NCBI GenBank assembly: GCA_051530055.1
Contig: CM121341.1
Span: 2,418,001 to 2,482,000, forward strand
DNA: 64,000 bases
Direction: 5' to 3'
Origin: Neoechinorhynchus agilis
Lineage: Eukaryota; Acanthocephala
Position 1 is the first letter of the stretch; each line of letters begins with the position of its first letter. The position numbers and the translations under genes are program-made. Below are positions 53,528-64,000 of the stretch, piece by piece. A model generated the notes under the pieces. It worked only from the letters and a program-made list of their open reading frames with translations. It made no database searches and had not been told where the DNA came from.

Positions 53528-56500
53528 ATGCTTGTTGTCCTTCATTCGGCGAAAGGAAACTTCTTCCGGCTGTCCGTCATTCACGTGAAAGAAGTCGCAG
53601 CCACAGACCTATTCGAAGTCCCACAAGACGGACACACGGTAAGGATTAAGAGAAGCTCATCTAACTTTATCCTCCTACAGTGCTTGGTAGTAGCCCAACT
53701 GTTCAAGCTAAAACAACTTTCTAAGGTCGAGCTTTCTGCAGGGGGCCTAGTTACAGCATTAGGCGTGTCTATGGATACATATGACGCTTTGACTACGAAA
53801 GAGGCGAGAATAGATCTGATCATCCGGACCCTTTTAAAGCGGGCTCAATCCGCCATGATTTCTAGAATGCTCGACGTTATCGAATCTGTTGCAGGACCTA
53901 AATTAGTCACTCCCGTTGCGAAACAAGTGGAAGACAAAGATTCATCTTTATCATCAGTCACTCGATCTATCTTATGGAAAACCCCGAGCCGGCTCTCTGA
54001 AGTTCAAGGAGAATTGTCGCGAACGGTCTACACAGATTTATTAGGTAATGACAATTCTGCGAATGCACGAGCTAGATTTCGAGATAGAGCTGTTAAAATC
54101 CTTGATGACAGAAAGGCCCATTTTGTTGGTCTTAAGAAGAAACCTCGAGACACCGTGTTGAATCGAGCCTTAGAAGATTTGCGGGTTGCTCAAAATGGTA
54201 TTGATGGCAGTCTGGCTATAATAGACGGGGTTATGGAGGAGATCCAAGCTACCGCTAATCTCGATGATCTTCCCATAATGAACGTCTATCGTGATGACCT
54301 AGACCTTGAATCGCTCGTGAATTGCCCGGTTGACCTCGGAACTGCGTTTATGGCCTATATGTCCAGGGCCAAAGCTACTGTTGGGCAAGCAGAGATGGTG
54401 AGAGTTGTCAAGAAAGGGCGCTATAATAATGTCACATCTTTCGTTCCTACCGATAAGACCGGGTCTTTTACCCGTGATATGGAATCCGCTATCCGCAATA
54501 TCAAATACAACGATGCTTTCGTCGGTCCGACCACTATAAACGAGAAATCGTCAGACATCGATCATAAAATTCGTAATGATGTTAGGGTGCGAGCGCATTA
54601 TTTACTGAATAAGATCGGAGTGTCCAAAAAAAGGTTGATGGGACTGTGTTACGCTCATCGTTCAAACTTACCTCTAACTTCTCGCAATCAGAATCTTTGT
54701 GCAGCTTTCTGTAGAGAGCTTGAACTATTGGATGGTCAAGGGAAGCTACTAGAAAAGGCCGAGTGGCGCGTATCTAGAAGGTTGGCTCTCCTTTCCTTTC
54801 TCCGGAACAGACACTTCAGACGATTCTGTTCTTCAAGCTGGATTTCGGCGGACGCTGTCCGTACCTTAGTAAGAAACGGTGTGAGCTCGTTTGTGAGTTC
54901 TTATATCTCCATCGTTCTGGCTGGGAGTGACGGTTATGCTGAACGCCTTTCCGAGGAGTGGAATGGTCTTATGCATGCTATTAACGGCAACCCGATGTCT
55001 GTACCCTACATTCCTACAGGGTATCAAATGACCGTTGAGCATGTCCACTATACTAATACCACTCTTAAGATGACGACTGTCTTGGCTGGGAACTATTCCC
55101 TCTTCCGAACTCTGCCACTCGCTAGAGTGATTATCTTGACATCTGGACTTCCGGTTATCTTACATGATTATGGGTTACAGCGTATGGAAAATGGCGATTT
55201 TCTCACCGAGGATATGCGGACGATGGCTGCTGCTGCAAAGTGTGCCTTTTTTGGTGATGGTGAGACCAAAGATATTCAATATTATGCCGGAACCACAGTC
55301 AATCTCGCCGATATGCATGCACCCCTCTGGCTGGCTGGCGGCTTTTCTTATTGCACCTCTGGTGTCATCGGCCCCGGAGCTAATGATGATTGGCGTCAGA
55401 TCTCCATCTCTGTGCGTCCTGGAACCGATTCACGACCGGAATCCCTACATATCTTTGCAGGAGAGCGCCCAGCAGCGCCAGTTGTTATCAAAACCAAGAC
55501 ATGTTGGGATCGAGTCTTTCACTTTATTCTCTCTGATGATATAGGCGTCAATTTTCGGATGGACTTTACTCGGGTCCTAAATACAGTAAGTCATCTAAGT
55601 CCTATGCTTGGGATCCGTACGTTGTGTGGTTCAGTCTCGTTAGACCACTATAGGGATGGCTCTCCAGCAACATTTGCCAGGCTTAGAGCGTTGCTCTCTT
55701 TCGATAAGAATCCAGAAGTCACTAGCCCCCCACCAAATGGCGAGACGAATTTGATGGGCACGATTAGGCGGATGTGGTCGTCACAGCCTTTCGAAGTGAT
55801 ATGGATCCGCATGTCAGTAGTTGAATATCTGAATTCTATTGCAGTCAACAATATCTCGTGGTTGGAAGGGGACAATATGCACAATTGGGCATACGACGGG
55901 AGAGTTTTGGCACTCGTGGAGCAGTATTTTCCTATTCCGCATGAGCAGCTGTTCCGTTTGGTAGCCACCGTCTGGAATCCCACACTCATTGACGAGATTT
56001 ATATGAATGATTCCGGTGGAAGTTTCAACCACTTCGTCTTAATGGACTCTTTCGCTAAAACACCTGATAAGGAATTCATGGTTATTACCGTCACTCTCGA
56101 GGAGATAGCTGTTCAGGTGCGACGTTTCACCTACGACCATTCAAACGGTATGGGCGGCTTTCCTTATGACGGAATGGGTTTATCTATTCTTAACGGCTCT
56201 CCCACGAATGAGTCTTTCGACCAGATCCCTCTCCAGGAAGAGCTTTTATCTTATATGGCGTTATCCGGTAACACATTACATCATCAGGTGATGGGTAGGT
56301 TAAATGTGCCCTACTCGTCCGGCGTTCGCCTGTTCTGGCATTATGACCCAGGCTTCTATTTCTATCCTCTTGTTCAACTTGGAATGCTTAGGGTTGAAGA
56401 TCTTCCTGCTGCCCGTGATAGATGCGGGCCTCAGGATGAGTTAATTTATTACTCTCCTCCGAATGTCCTGCCAAGACTAAGATGTTTCCTTCATAAACTC

Positions 56501-57328
56501 AGCGTGAGGCTCGATACAATGCAAGTTTCTGTTAAAACTGCCACGCCGGAAGCCTCGTGGGTTCTAGGCACGGTTAGTGATACCGCATTTAAAAATACCA
56601 GAACTATTATTGGCGCCATCAGTGCATTTATGGGACCTCCGTTAGCATATGCTTTTGCTGTCTGGGCAGATGATCCTGCCGTTACTATTTCTAACGAGAG
56701 GACCACTTTACACTGGTGTTTGGTATCGAAACACATTGGAATTTCTATCGGCTCTGGAATTACTACATATTCTGAAAGTTATGGGAGGGTTTCTTTGGGC
56801 GTGCCTTATATGCAGGCTGCTCAGACTACGAACGACGAACTCAGTACAAAATTCTTCTTCAATAATGCTGTCTGGTCCATTGTAGTCACGGACTCTTTAA
56901 AGTTGTTTAGGGTCGGGCCGATCACCCCTCTTACACGAGAAATGATGCCTTTGATCACTTTGAAAGGCTTCGTCGCGGGTGTTCGTTCGGATATCACACT
57001 TCCAGGCGTTCTACTCCCGAGGTCGTGTAGAGGTCAGTTCGATGTCATAACAATCGACTCTTTGTTCGCTATGCACATTAAGCTTAACCCTTATGTTCGC
57101 CTGTTATTTACCCTTGCTAACAACGCCAGCTGCGAAACGCGTTACGATAAGGGTACGTTTGACGTCAAAAGAGAAGAGAAATATGCTGACCCTTTTGGTA
57201 TAGCGAGATGTTTCGAGGGGGACTCTCCGCTAGCACCCATAGCCCCGGGACGTCGAGTCTCTACCAAGCGTCAGATTCAAAAGGCTACTTCAGATTTAGT
57301 GGATGTGTCTGCAGAGGAGCAGAATTGA
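53528..57328 (+). CDS. long open frame in capsid position of the toti-like fossil
   Basis: An uninterrupted frame of 1266 codons. I recognise no host protein family. Its size, orientation and place upstream of a toti-like polymerase make it the probable coat protein of the viral fossil; this is inference from position, not from a motif. It looks whole. Confidence 0.6.
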   Translation: MLVVLHSAKGNFFRLSVIHVKEVAATDLFEVPQDGHTVRIKRSSSNFILLQCLVVAQLFKLKQLSKVELSAGGLVTALGVSMDTYDALTTKEARIDLIIRTLLKRAQSAMISRMLDVIESVAGPKLVTPVAKQVEDKDSSLSSVTRSILWKTPSRLSEVQGELSRTVYTDLLGNDNSANARARFRDRAVKILDDRKAHFVGLKKKPRDTVLNRALEDLRVAQNGIDGSLAIIDGVMEEIQATANLDDLPIMNVYRDDLDLESLVNCPVDLGTAFMAYMSRAKATVGQAEMVRVVKKGRYNNVTSFVPTDKTGSFTRDMESAIRNIKYNDAFVGPTTINEKSSDIDHKIRNDVRVRAHYLLNKIGVSKKRLMGLCYAHRSNLPLTSRNQNLCAAFCRELELLDGQGKLLEKAEWRVSRRLALLSFLRNRHFRRFCSSSWISADAVRTLVRNGVSSFVSSYISIVLAGSDGYAERLSEEWNGLMHAINGNPMSVPYIPTGYQMTVEHVHYTNTTLKMTTVLAGNYSLFRTLPLARVIILTSGLPVILHDYGLQRMENGDFLTEDMRTMAAAAKCAFFGDGETKDIQYYAGTTVNLADMHAPLWLAGGFSYCTSGVIGPGANDDWRQISISVRPGTDSRPESLHIFAGERPAAPVVIKTKTCWDRVFHFILSDDIGVNFRMDFTRVLNTVSHLSPMLGIRTLCGSVSLDHYRDGSPATFARLRALLSFDKNPEVTSPPPNGETNLMGTIRRMWSSQPFEVIWIRMSVVEYLNSIAVNNISWLEGDNMHNWAYDGRVLALVEQYFPIPHEQLFRLVATVWNPTLIDEIYMNDSGGSFNHFVLMDSFAKTPDKEFMVITVTLEEIAVQVRRFTYDHSNGMGGFPYDGMGLSILNGSPTNESFDQIPLQEELLSYMALSGNTLHHQVMGRLNVPYSSGVRLFWHYDPGFYFYPLVQLGMLRVEDLPAARDRCGPQDELIYYSPPNVLPRLRCFLHKLSVRLDTMQVSVKTATPEASWVLGTVSDTAFKNTRTIIGAISAFMGPPLAYAFAVWADDPAVTISNERTTLHWCLVSKHIGISIGSGITTYSESYGRVSLGVPYMQAAQTTNDELSTKFFFNNAVWSIVVTDSLKLFRVGPITPLTREMMPLITLKGFVAGVRSDITLPGVLLPRSCRGQFDVITIDSLFAMHIKLNPYVRLLFTLANNASCETRYDKGTFDVKREEKYADPFGIARCFEGDSPLAPIAPGRRVSTKRQIQKATSDLVDVSAEEQN

Positions 57329-57423
57329 GAGCTTCCACTTATCCAAGTGAAAATCTTCACGAGAATCTTCGAATGATCACAAGGTTCATGCCAACAGATG
57401 TTAAAATTATAATAAATAACTAA

Positions 57424-60400
57424 AAAACGGTTAGGTCGCACCAACTCTTGTCTAGGCGGCGGCGATGGTTTAATATGGGACAGGCTAAATCTATTATATG
57501 CTTCTGATTTAATCATTAATACGTACTCTAGCCCTGTTAAACATCCCGGTGTCGACATCTAGCGTGAAATGTTAGTCAGCCGCACTTGGTCCACCTCTGG
57601 AGCCGCGAATTCCGGACATTATTCTTCGACAGAGAAAATCCTTCGGGTTAGTCAAAGCGAAAGAGTGGCTAGGGCGCACCAACTCTTGTCTAGGCGGCGG
57701 CGATGGTTTAATATGGGACAGGCTAAATCTATTATATGCTTCTGATTTAATCATTAATACGTACTCTAGCCTTGTTAAACATCCCGGTGTCGACATCTAG
57801 CGTGAAATGTTAGTCAGCCGCACTTGGTCCACCTCTGGAGCCGCGAATTCCGGACATTATTCTTCGACAGAGAAAATCCTTCGGGTTAGTCAAAGCGAAA
57901 GAGTGGCTAGGGCGCACCAACTCTTGTCTAGGCGGCGGCGATGGTTTAATATGGGACAGGCTAAATCTTATTATATGCTCCTGATCTAATCATCAATACG
58001 TACTCTAGCCTTGTTAAACATCCCGGTGTCGACATCTAGCATGAAATGTTAGTCAGCCGCACTTGGTCCACCTCTGGAGCCGCGAATTCCGGACATTATT
58101 CTTCGACAGAGAAAATCCTTCGGGTTAGTCAAAGCGAAAGAGTGGCTAGGGCGCACCAACTCTTGTCTAGGCGGCGGCGATGGTTTAATATGGGACAGGC
58201 TAAATCTATTATATGCTTCTGATTTAATCATTAATACGTACTCTAGCCTTGTTAAACATCCCGGTGTCGACATCTAGCATGAAATGTTAGTCAGCCGCAC
58301 TTGGCCCACCTCTGGAGCCGCGAATTCCGGACATTATTCTTCGACAGAGAAAATCCTTCGGGTTAGTCAAAGCGAAAGAGTGGCTAGGGCGCACCAACTC
58401 TTGTCTAGGCGGCGGCGATGGTTTAATATGGGACAGGCTAAATCTATTACATGCTCCTGATCTAATCATTAATACGTACTCGGCCTTGTTAAACATCCCG
58501 GTGTCGACATCTAGCGTGAAATGTTAGTCAGCCGCACTTGGTCCACCTCTGGAGCCGCGAATTCCGGACATTATTCTTCGACAGAGAAAATCCTTCGGGT
58601 TAGTCAAAGCGAAAGAGTGGCTAGGGCGCACCAACTCTTGTCTAGGCGGCGGCGATGGTTTAATATGGGACAGGCTAAATCTATTATATGCTTCTGATTT
58701 AATCATTAATACGTACTCTAGCCTTGTTAAACATCCGGTGTCGACATCTAGCGTGAAATGTTAGTCAGCCGCACTTGGTCCACCTCTGGAGCCACGAATT
58801 CCGGACATTATTCTACGACAGAGAAAATCCTTCGGGTTAGTCAAAGCGAAAGAGTGGCTAGGGCGCACCAACTCTTGTCTAGGCGGCGGCGATGGTTTAA
58901 TATGGGACAGGCTAAATCTATTATATGCTCCTGATCTAATCATTAATACGTACTCTAGCCTTGTTAAACATCCCGGTGTCGACATCTAGCGTGAAATGTT
59001 ATCAGGCTCTACTTGGTCCACCTCTGGAGCCGCGAATTCCGGACATTATTCTTCGACAGAGAAAATCCTTCGGGTTAGTCAAAGCGAAAGAGGCCAGGGC
59101 GCACCAACTCTTGTCTAGGCGGCGGCGATGGTTTAATATGGGACAGGCTAAATCTATTATATGCTCCTGATCTAATCATCAATACGTACTCTAGCCTTGT
59201 TAAACATCCCGGTGTCGACATCTAGCGTGAAATGTTAGTCAGCCGCACTTGGCCCACCTCTGGAGCCGCGAATTCCGGACATTATTCTTCGACAGAGAAA
59301 TTCCTTCGGGTTAGTCAAAGCGAAAGAGTGGCTAGGGCGCACCAACTCTTGTCTAGGCGGCGGCGATGGTTTAATATGGGACAGGCTAAATCTATTATAT
59401 GCTCCTGATCTAATCATCAATACGTACTCTAGCCTTGTTAAACATCCCGGTGTCGACATCTAGCGTGAAATGTTAGTCAGCCGCACTTGGTCCACCTCTG
59501 GAGCCGCGAATTCCGGACATTATTCTTCGACAGAGAAAATCCTTCGGGTTAGTCAAAGCGAAAGAGTGGCTAGGGCGCACCAACTCTTGTCTAGGCGGCG
59601 GCGATGGTTTAATATGGGACAGGCTAAATCTATTATATGCTTCTGATTTAATCATTAATACGTACTCTAGCCTTGTTAAACATCCCGGTGTCGACATCTA
59701 GCGTGAAATGTTAGTCAGCCGCACTTGGTCCACCTCTGGAGCAGCGAATTCCGGACATTATTCTACGACAGAGAAAATCCTTCGGGTTAGTCAAAGCGAA
59801 AGAGTGGCTAGGGCGCACCAACTCTTGTCTAGGCGGCGGCGATGGTTTAATATGGGACAGGCTAAATCTATTATATGCTCCTGATCTAATCATCAATACG
59901 TACTCTAGCCTTGTTAAACATCCCGGTGTCGACATCTAGCGTGAAATGTTAGTCAGCCGCACTTGGTCCACCTCTGAGCCGCGAATTCCGGACATTATTC
60001 TTCGACAGAGAAAATCCTTCGGGTTAGTCAAAGCGAAAGAGTGGCTAGGGCGCACCAACCTTTGTCTAGGCGGCGGCGATGGTTTAATATGGGACAGGCT
60101 AAATCTATTATATGCTCCTGATCTAATCATCAATACGTACTCTAGCCTTGTTAAACATCCCGGTGTCGACATCTAGCGTGAAATGTTAGTCAGCCGCAAT
60201 TTCTTCGCTTTTTGGTCCACACCTCTGGAGCCGCGAATTCAGGACATTATTCTTCGACAAGAAAATCCTTCGGGTTAGTCAAAGCGAAAGAGTGGCTAGG
60301 GCGCACCAACTCTTGTCTAGGCGGCGGCGATGGTTTAATATGGGACAGGCTAAATCTATTATATGCTTCTGATTTAATCATTAATACGTACTCTAGCCTT

Positions 60401-61918
60401 GTTAGACATCCCGGTGTCGACTAGCGTGAAATGTTAGTCAGCCGCACTTGGTCCGTTCTTGGAGCCGCGAATTCCGGACATTATTCTTCGATGAGAAAAT
60501 CCTTCGGGTTAGTCAAAGCGAAAGAGGGCTAGGCGCACCAACTCTTGTCTAGGCGGCGGCGATGGTTTAATATGGGACAGGCTAAATTCCATGCATGCTC
60601 CTGATCTAATCATTAATACGTACTCTAGCCTTGTTAAACATCCCGGTGTCGACATCTAGCGTGAAATGTTAGTCAGCCGCACTTGGTCCACCTCTGGAGC
60701 CGCTAAATTCCGGACATTATTCTTCGACAGAGAAAATCCTTCGGGTTAGTCAAAGCGAAAGAGTGGCTAGGGCGCACCAACTCTTGTCTAGGCGGCGGCG
60801 ATGGCTTAATATGGGACAGGCTAAATCTATTATATGCTTCTGATTTAATCATTAATACGTACTCTAGCCTTGTTAAACATCCCGGTGTCGACATCTAGCG
60901 TGAAATGTTAGTCAGCCGCACTTGGTCCACCTCTGGAGCAGCGAATTCCGGACACATTATTCTTCGACAGAGAAAATCCTTCAAGTTAGTCAAAGCGAAA
61001 GAGTGGCTAGGGTGCACCAACTCTTATCTAGGCGGCGGCGATGGTGGTTTAATATGGGACAGGCTAAATCTATTATATGCTCCTGATCTAATCATTAATA
61101 CGTACTCTAGCCTTGTTAAACATCCCGGTGTCGACATCTAGCGTGAAATGTTAGTCAGCCGCACTTGGTCCACCTCTGGAGCCGCGAATTCCGGACATTA
61201 TTCTTCGACAGAGAAAATCCTTCGGGTTAGTCAAAGCGAAAGAGTGGCTAGGGCGCACCAACTCTTGTCTAGGCGGCGGCGATGGTTTAATATGGGACAG
61301 GCTAAATCTATTATATGCTCCTGATCTAATCATCAATACGTACTCTAGCCTTGTTAAACATCCCGGTGTCGACATCTAGCGTGAAATGTTAGTCAGCCGC
61401 ACTTGGTCCACCTCTGGAGCCGCGAATTCCGGACATTATTCTTCGACAGAGAAAATCCTTCGGGTTAGTCAAAGCGAAAGAGTGGCTAGGGCGCACCAAC
61501 TCTTGTCTAGGCGGCGGCGATGGTTTAATATGGGACAGGCTAAATCTATTATATGCTTCTGATTTAATCATTAATACGTACTTTAGCCTTGTTAAACATC
61601 CCGGTGTCGACATCTAGCGTGAAATGTTAGTCAGCCGCACTTGGTCCACCTCTGAGCCGCGAATTCCGGACATTATTCTTCGACAGAGAAAATCCTTCGG
61701 GTTAGTCAAAGCGAAAGAGTGGCTAGGGCGCACCAACTCTTGTCTAGGCGGCGGCGATGGTTTAATATGGGACAGGCTAAATCTATTATATGCTTCTGAT
61801 CTAATCATTAATACGTACTCTAGCCTTGTTAAACATCCCGGTGTCGACATCTAGCGTGAAATGTTAGTCAGCCGCACTTGGTCCACCTCTGGAGCCGCGA
61901 ATTCCGGACATTATTCTT
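57424..61918 (+). repeat. 238-bp tandem array inside the viral fossil, ~18.8 copies
   Basis: The landmark GTGAAATGTTAGTCAGCCGC recurs at 57563, 57801, 58039, 58277 and so on to 61856, mostly at 238-bp spacing. Copies are highly alike, with two main variants (GCTTCTGATTTAATCATTAA and GCTCCTGATCTAATCATCAA) interspersed. The unit has coding-like composition on the plus strand and matches the sequence that begins just after the capsid-position frame, so it probably arose from viral sequence. Units around 59000, 60200 and 60480 carry small indels. Minus-strand 74-codon frames are by-products. Confidence 0.93.
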
Positions 61919-62029
61919 CTAGATCTAGTCAGTTGGGCTTTAAGTTACCCAAGACAAAATCGTCTCTATCTTTGTGGGCCACAGATCAAGATATTTATGA
62001 TATGATCACTCGTACCGAAATATGAAGAG

Positions 62030-63990
62030 TTGGGTAAAACGAGGCACATTCTAAGATCCGATGATTCAACTTATCTGAAACAGGTTTTCGTTGAGAAGTG
62101 TCTCGGCTTGCCTTCTGCGCCCATTATCGACAATATCAAAGTGGTCTCTCCGATCTTCTGTGATCCTCACGATTGGCTCCTTCAACTTAGGGAATTTGGT
62201 TCTACAGTGAGCAACCGGGACCGATATTCCGTGCAATTAGACCACTCTAAATTTGATGAGCATCAGTCTGGACCTCTGATTAGGTGTATTATGGTGCAAC
62301 TTCTCTCACACGCTAACAAGAGGTATCCGGCCATTCTGACACCTCTAAAAGATAGCTTATTGAGCACGTTTCTCACTCGTGCGAGTGTGGAACTTGCCGC
62401 TGGCGGTCACGTCTGTTTTCATTTGGGAGGTCTTCCTTCTGGCTGGAAATGGACAGCTCTAATAGATACCGTGTTAAACTATTCCTTGAATAGGGCTGCG
62501 ATTGATATTGTAGGCCTGCCTTTGCAACCCAGTATCATGGCTCATATGGGTGACGATTCTCTCTGGTTCGTTAAAACTGACAACTTAACAACTGCTATTC
62601 AGGTTCGGTCTTTTCTAAACTGGAAGGGGTATACTCTTAACGCTTCCAAGAATTATATATCTAATGTGTCGAGCGACTTTTTAGGCTACACTTCCACCTC
62701 TGCTCTCAGTATTCGAGGAGCGCCCTCTTGGATGATACCGACCATCGTAACTTCGCATTCGCGTATAGGTTACGAGATCCCGCCCGTGTTGCGCGCTTTT
62801 TCAGCACTGTGGAATTGGGTTATGGTTATCAAGAGGCTTGAGGGGATTGTAGCTAAGAAAGTAATGATACCGCTGCTTTTAAAGGATGTCTCAGGAATTT
62901 CCAAACGATCGACTATCGATGTCATTCATTACCTTAATACTCCGATTTCACTCGGGGTAGCCGGATTGACCGGACTATCAACTTACCTTGGATTTGAGAG
63001 CGCTAACAAAGCCATCACTCTATTGCGCGAGCCTGAATATTACGATCTGTCAAAGTTGATTACCAAAACCACTCCTTTATCTCTTTGCTTACCTCGAATA
63101 CATGCCAAACTATTCGAAACAGCGATGAATCAATATTGTGAAAGAACACTCTCCACGCGCAAGGCAGCCAATTTGTATTTTCAGCGCGTCGGCAGTGTTA
63201 AAATCAGGCGCAGCAAGTGCCCTAGTATATCGCAGTTGTTACCTGCACGCTGGAGTTTGTGTTGGTCGAGGGCAATAGAATCTACATTGAAAGAGTTAAC
63301 AACTAGATCTAGATCGGTGTTTCGCCTCTTGTCATTCCGAACTAAGACACTGTATGTGCTTTTTAACAAGAGGAGACATTCATGGGCCTTGATTAGATCT
63401 TGGCTCCTTGGGCGTTTGCCTACCGTACGTAAATTCGTGTTTATCCACCGAGCTTAACGATATCTACCATTTTCTGGCTGACGCTAGTGACAATTTCCTT
63501 ACCACAGTCAGGATATCCGCAGGAATACCTCGGAAACCCAATCTATTATCCCTTTACGGCAAGGAGCTCTTCAAAGCTAAGGCAGCGGGCGACACCAGTT
63601 CCTCTAAGTTTTGGTCATCTCTCTACTGGCCGTGCAAAGCCAGATTCCAGATCGCTCAAGATCGCAAAATGATCAGCTCTTACCTACCCCACTCATCGGA
63701 ATGGTGGAGAGTAGTAAACCGGAAGCGCTCCTTCCCATGGAAAAGGGCAGCTGCCGCCTGGATCAGAGCTTTAGGCTTTGACACAGTCATCAGTGCACTT
63801 TGCTCCGAACACTCCAACGGTGCCAGTCCGATTCCCATCGCCACTAGCTTCATACTTCCTAAACCACGGAGACTTGATCTCACCAAAAAAGATTTTTTGC
63901 AATGGTGGACCTCTAACAATCTTACCTCATGCAACGGCTCTTCAGCTTGTTTCAAAGCAACCAACGTCTTGAGTAGGGATAACATTTCAT
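62030..63990 (+). mobile_element. RNA-dependent RNA polymerase region of the toti-like fossil
   Basis: The frame 62030-63457 (475 codons) holds, in order, polymerase motif A (QLDHSKFDEH), motif B (GGLPSGWKWTALIDTVLN) and motif C (HMGDDSLW), at spacings normal for dsRNA-virus polymerases. Coding-like sequence continues to the window edge. There are a few breaks in the region. Confidence 0.82.
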
Positions 63991-64000
63991 TATTGGCCAG

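Noticed and set aside
57572-61850. Repeated 74-78-codon minus-strand frames ending GGPSAAD
   Set aside because: They are the antisense of the 238-bp array; the coding-like bias is on the plus strand.

Overview
The window looks like nuclear DNA of a small invertebrate animal with an AT-rich, compact genome. Introns are very short (about 41-94 bp, most near 50), gene products are recognisably metazoan (RPL22, SCYL-type pseudokinase, CstF-64, p24/TMED10, UBA5, a PPPDE/DESI peptidase, fibrillarin, RAD1, an axin-like RGS protein), and a tandem 5S rRNA array is present. I cannot name the phylum; a nematode or other minute invertebrate would fit, but no trans-splicing signal or spliced-leader gene is visible.

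Layout. 1-4.1 kb: a decayed LINE-like stretch on the minus strand, then a 4-5 copy array of ~465-bp units. 4.1-10.4 kb: RPL22 (-), a ~205-bp palindromic satellite, a SCYL1-like gene and CstF-64 (both +). 10.4-17.2 kb: retroelement remnants, including a Penelope-like element (PLE) with long inverted ends, and the TMED10 gene (+). 17.5-19.6 kb: a small membrane-protein gene (+) converging on an eight-exon UBA5 gene (-). 19.7-26.2 kb: no recognised host gene, many palindromic repeats. 26.3-26.9 kb: DESI-type gene (+), followed by a perfect 33-bp hairpin. 27.7-36.9 kb: about 34 tandem 5S rRNA units of 266 bp. 37.0-38.0 kb: fibrillarin (+). 38-45 kb: pogo-like MITE array, LINE tails, and a PLE fragment that runs into a 146-bp array of about 19.4 copies. 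45.9-46.8 kb: RAD1 (+). 48.4-49.4 kb: axin-like RGS gene (-). 49.9-52.2 kb: LINE remnant with zinc knuckles and an AP-endonuclease-type domain. 52.3-64.0 kb: fossil of a toti-like double-stranded RNA virus, with a 1266-codon open capsid-position frame, an internal 238-bp array of about 18.8 copies, and an RNA-dependent RNA polymerase; it runs off the right edge.

The host genes are ordinary housekeeping functions (translation, mRNA 3'-end formation, ER-Golgi transport, UFM1 activation, rRNA methylation, DNA-damage checkpoint) and do not form one pathway. The unusual biology is in the repeats. Two long satellites appear to have grown out of coding sequence, one from a PLE reverse transcriptase and one from a viral fossil. 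A recurring structured motif (CTGAAGA, one base, a stem whose two sides change together, GAAATAT) marks many repeat ends and resembles a hammerhead-ribozyme core. The viral fossil lies in line with LINE remains, which suggests LINE-assisted capture of viral RNA.

Exon boundaries were placed by eye from protein similarity remembered from these families and from GT/AG signals. No database search was possible.
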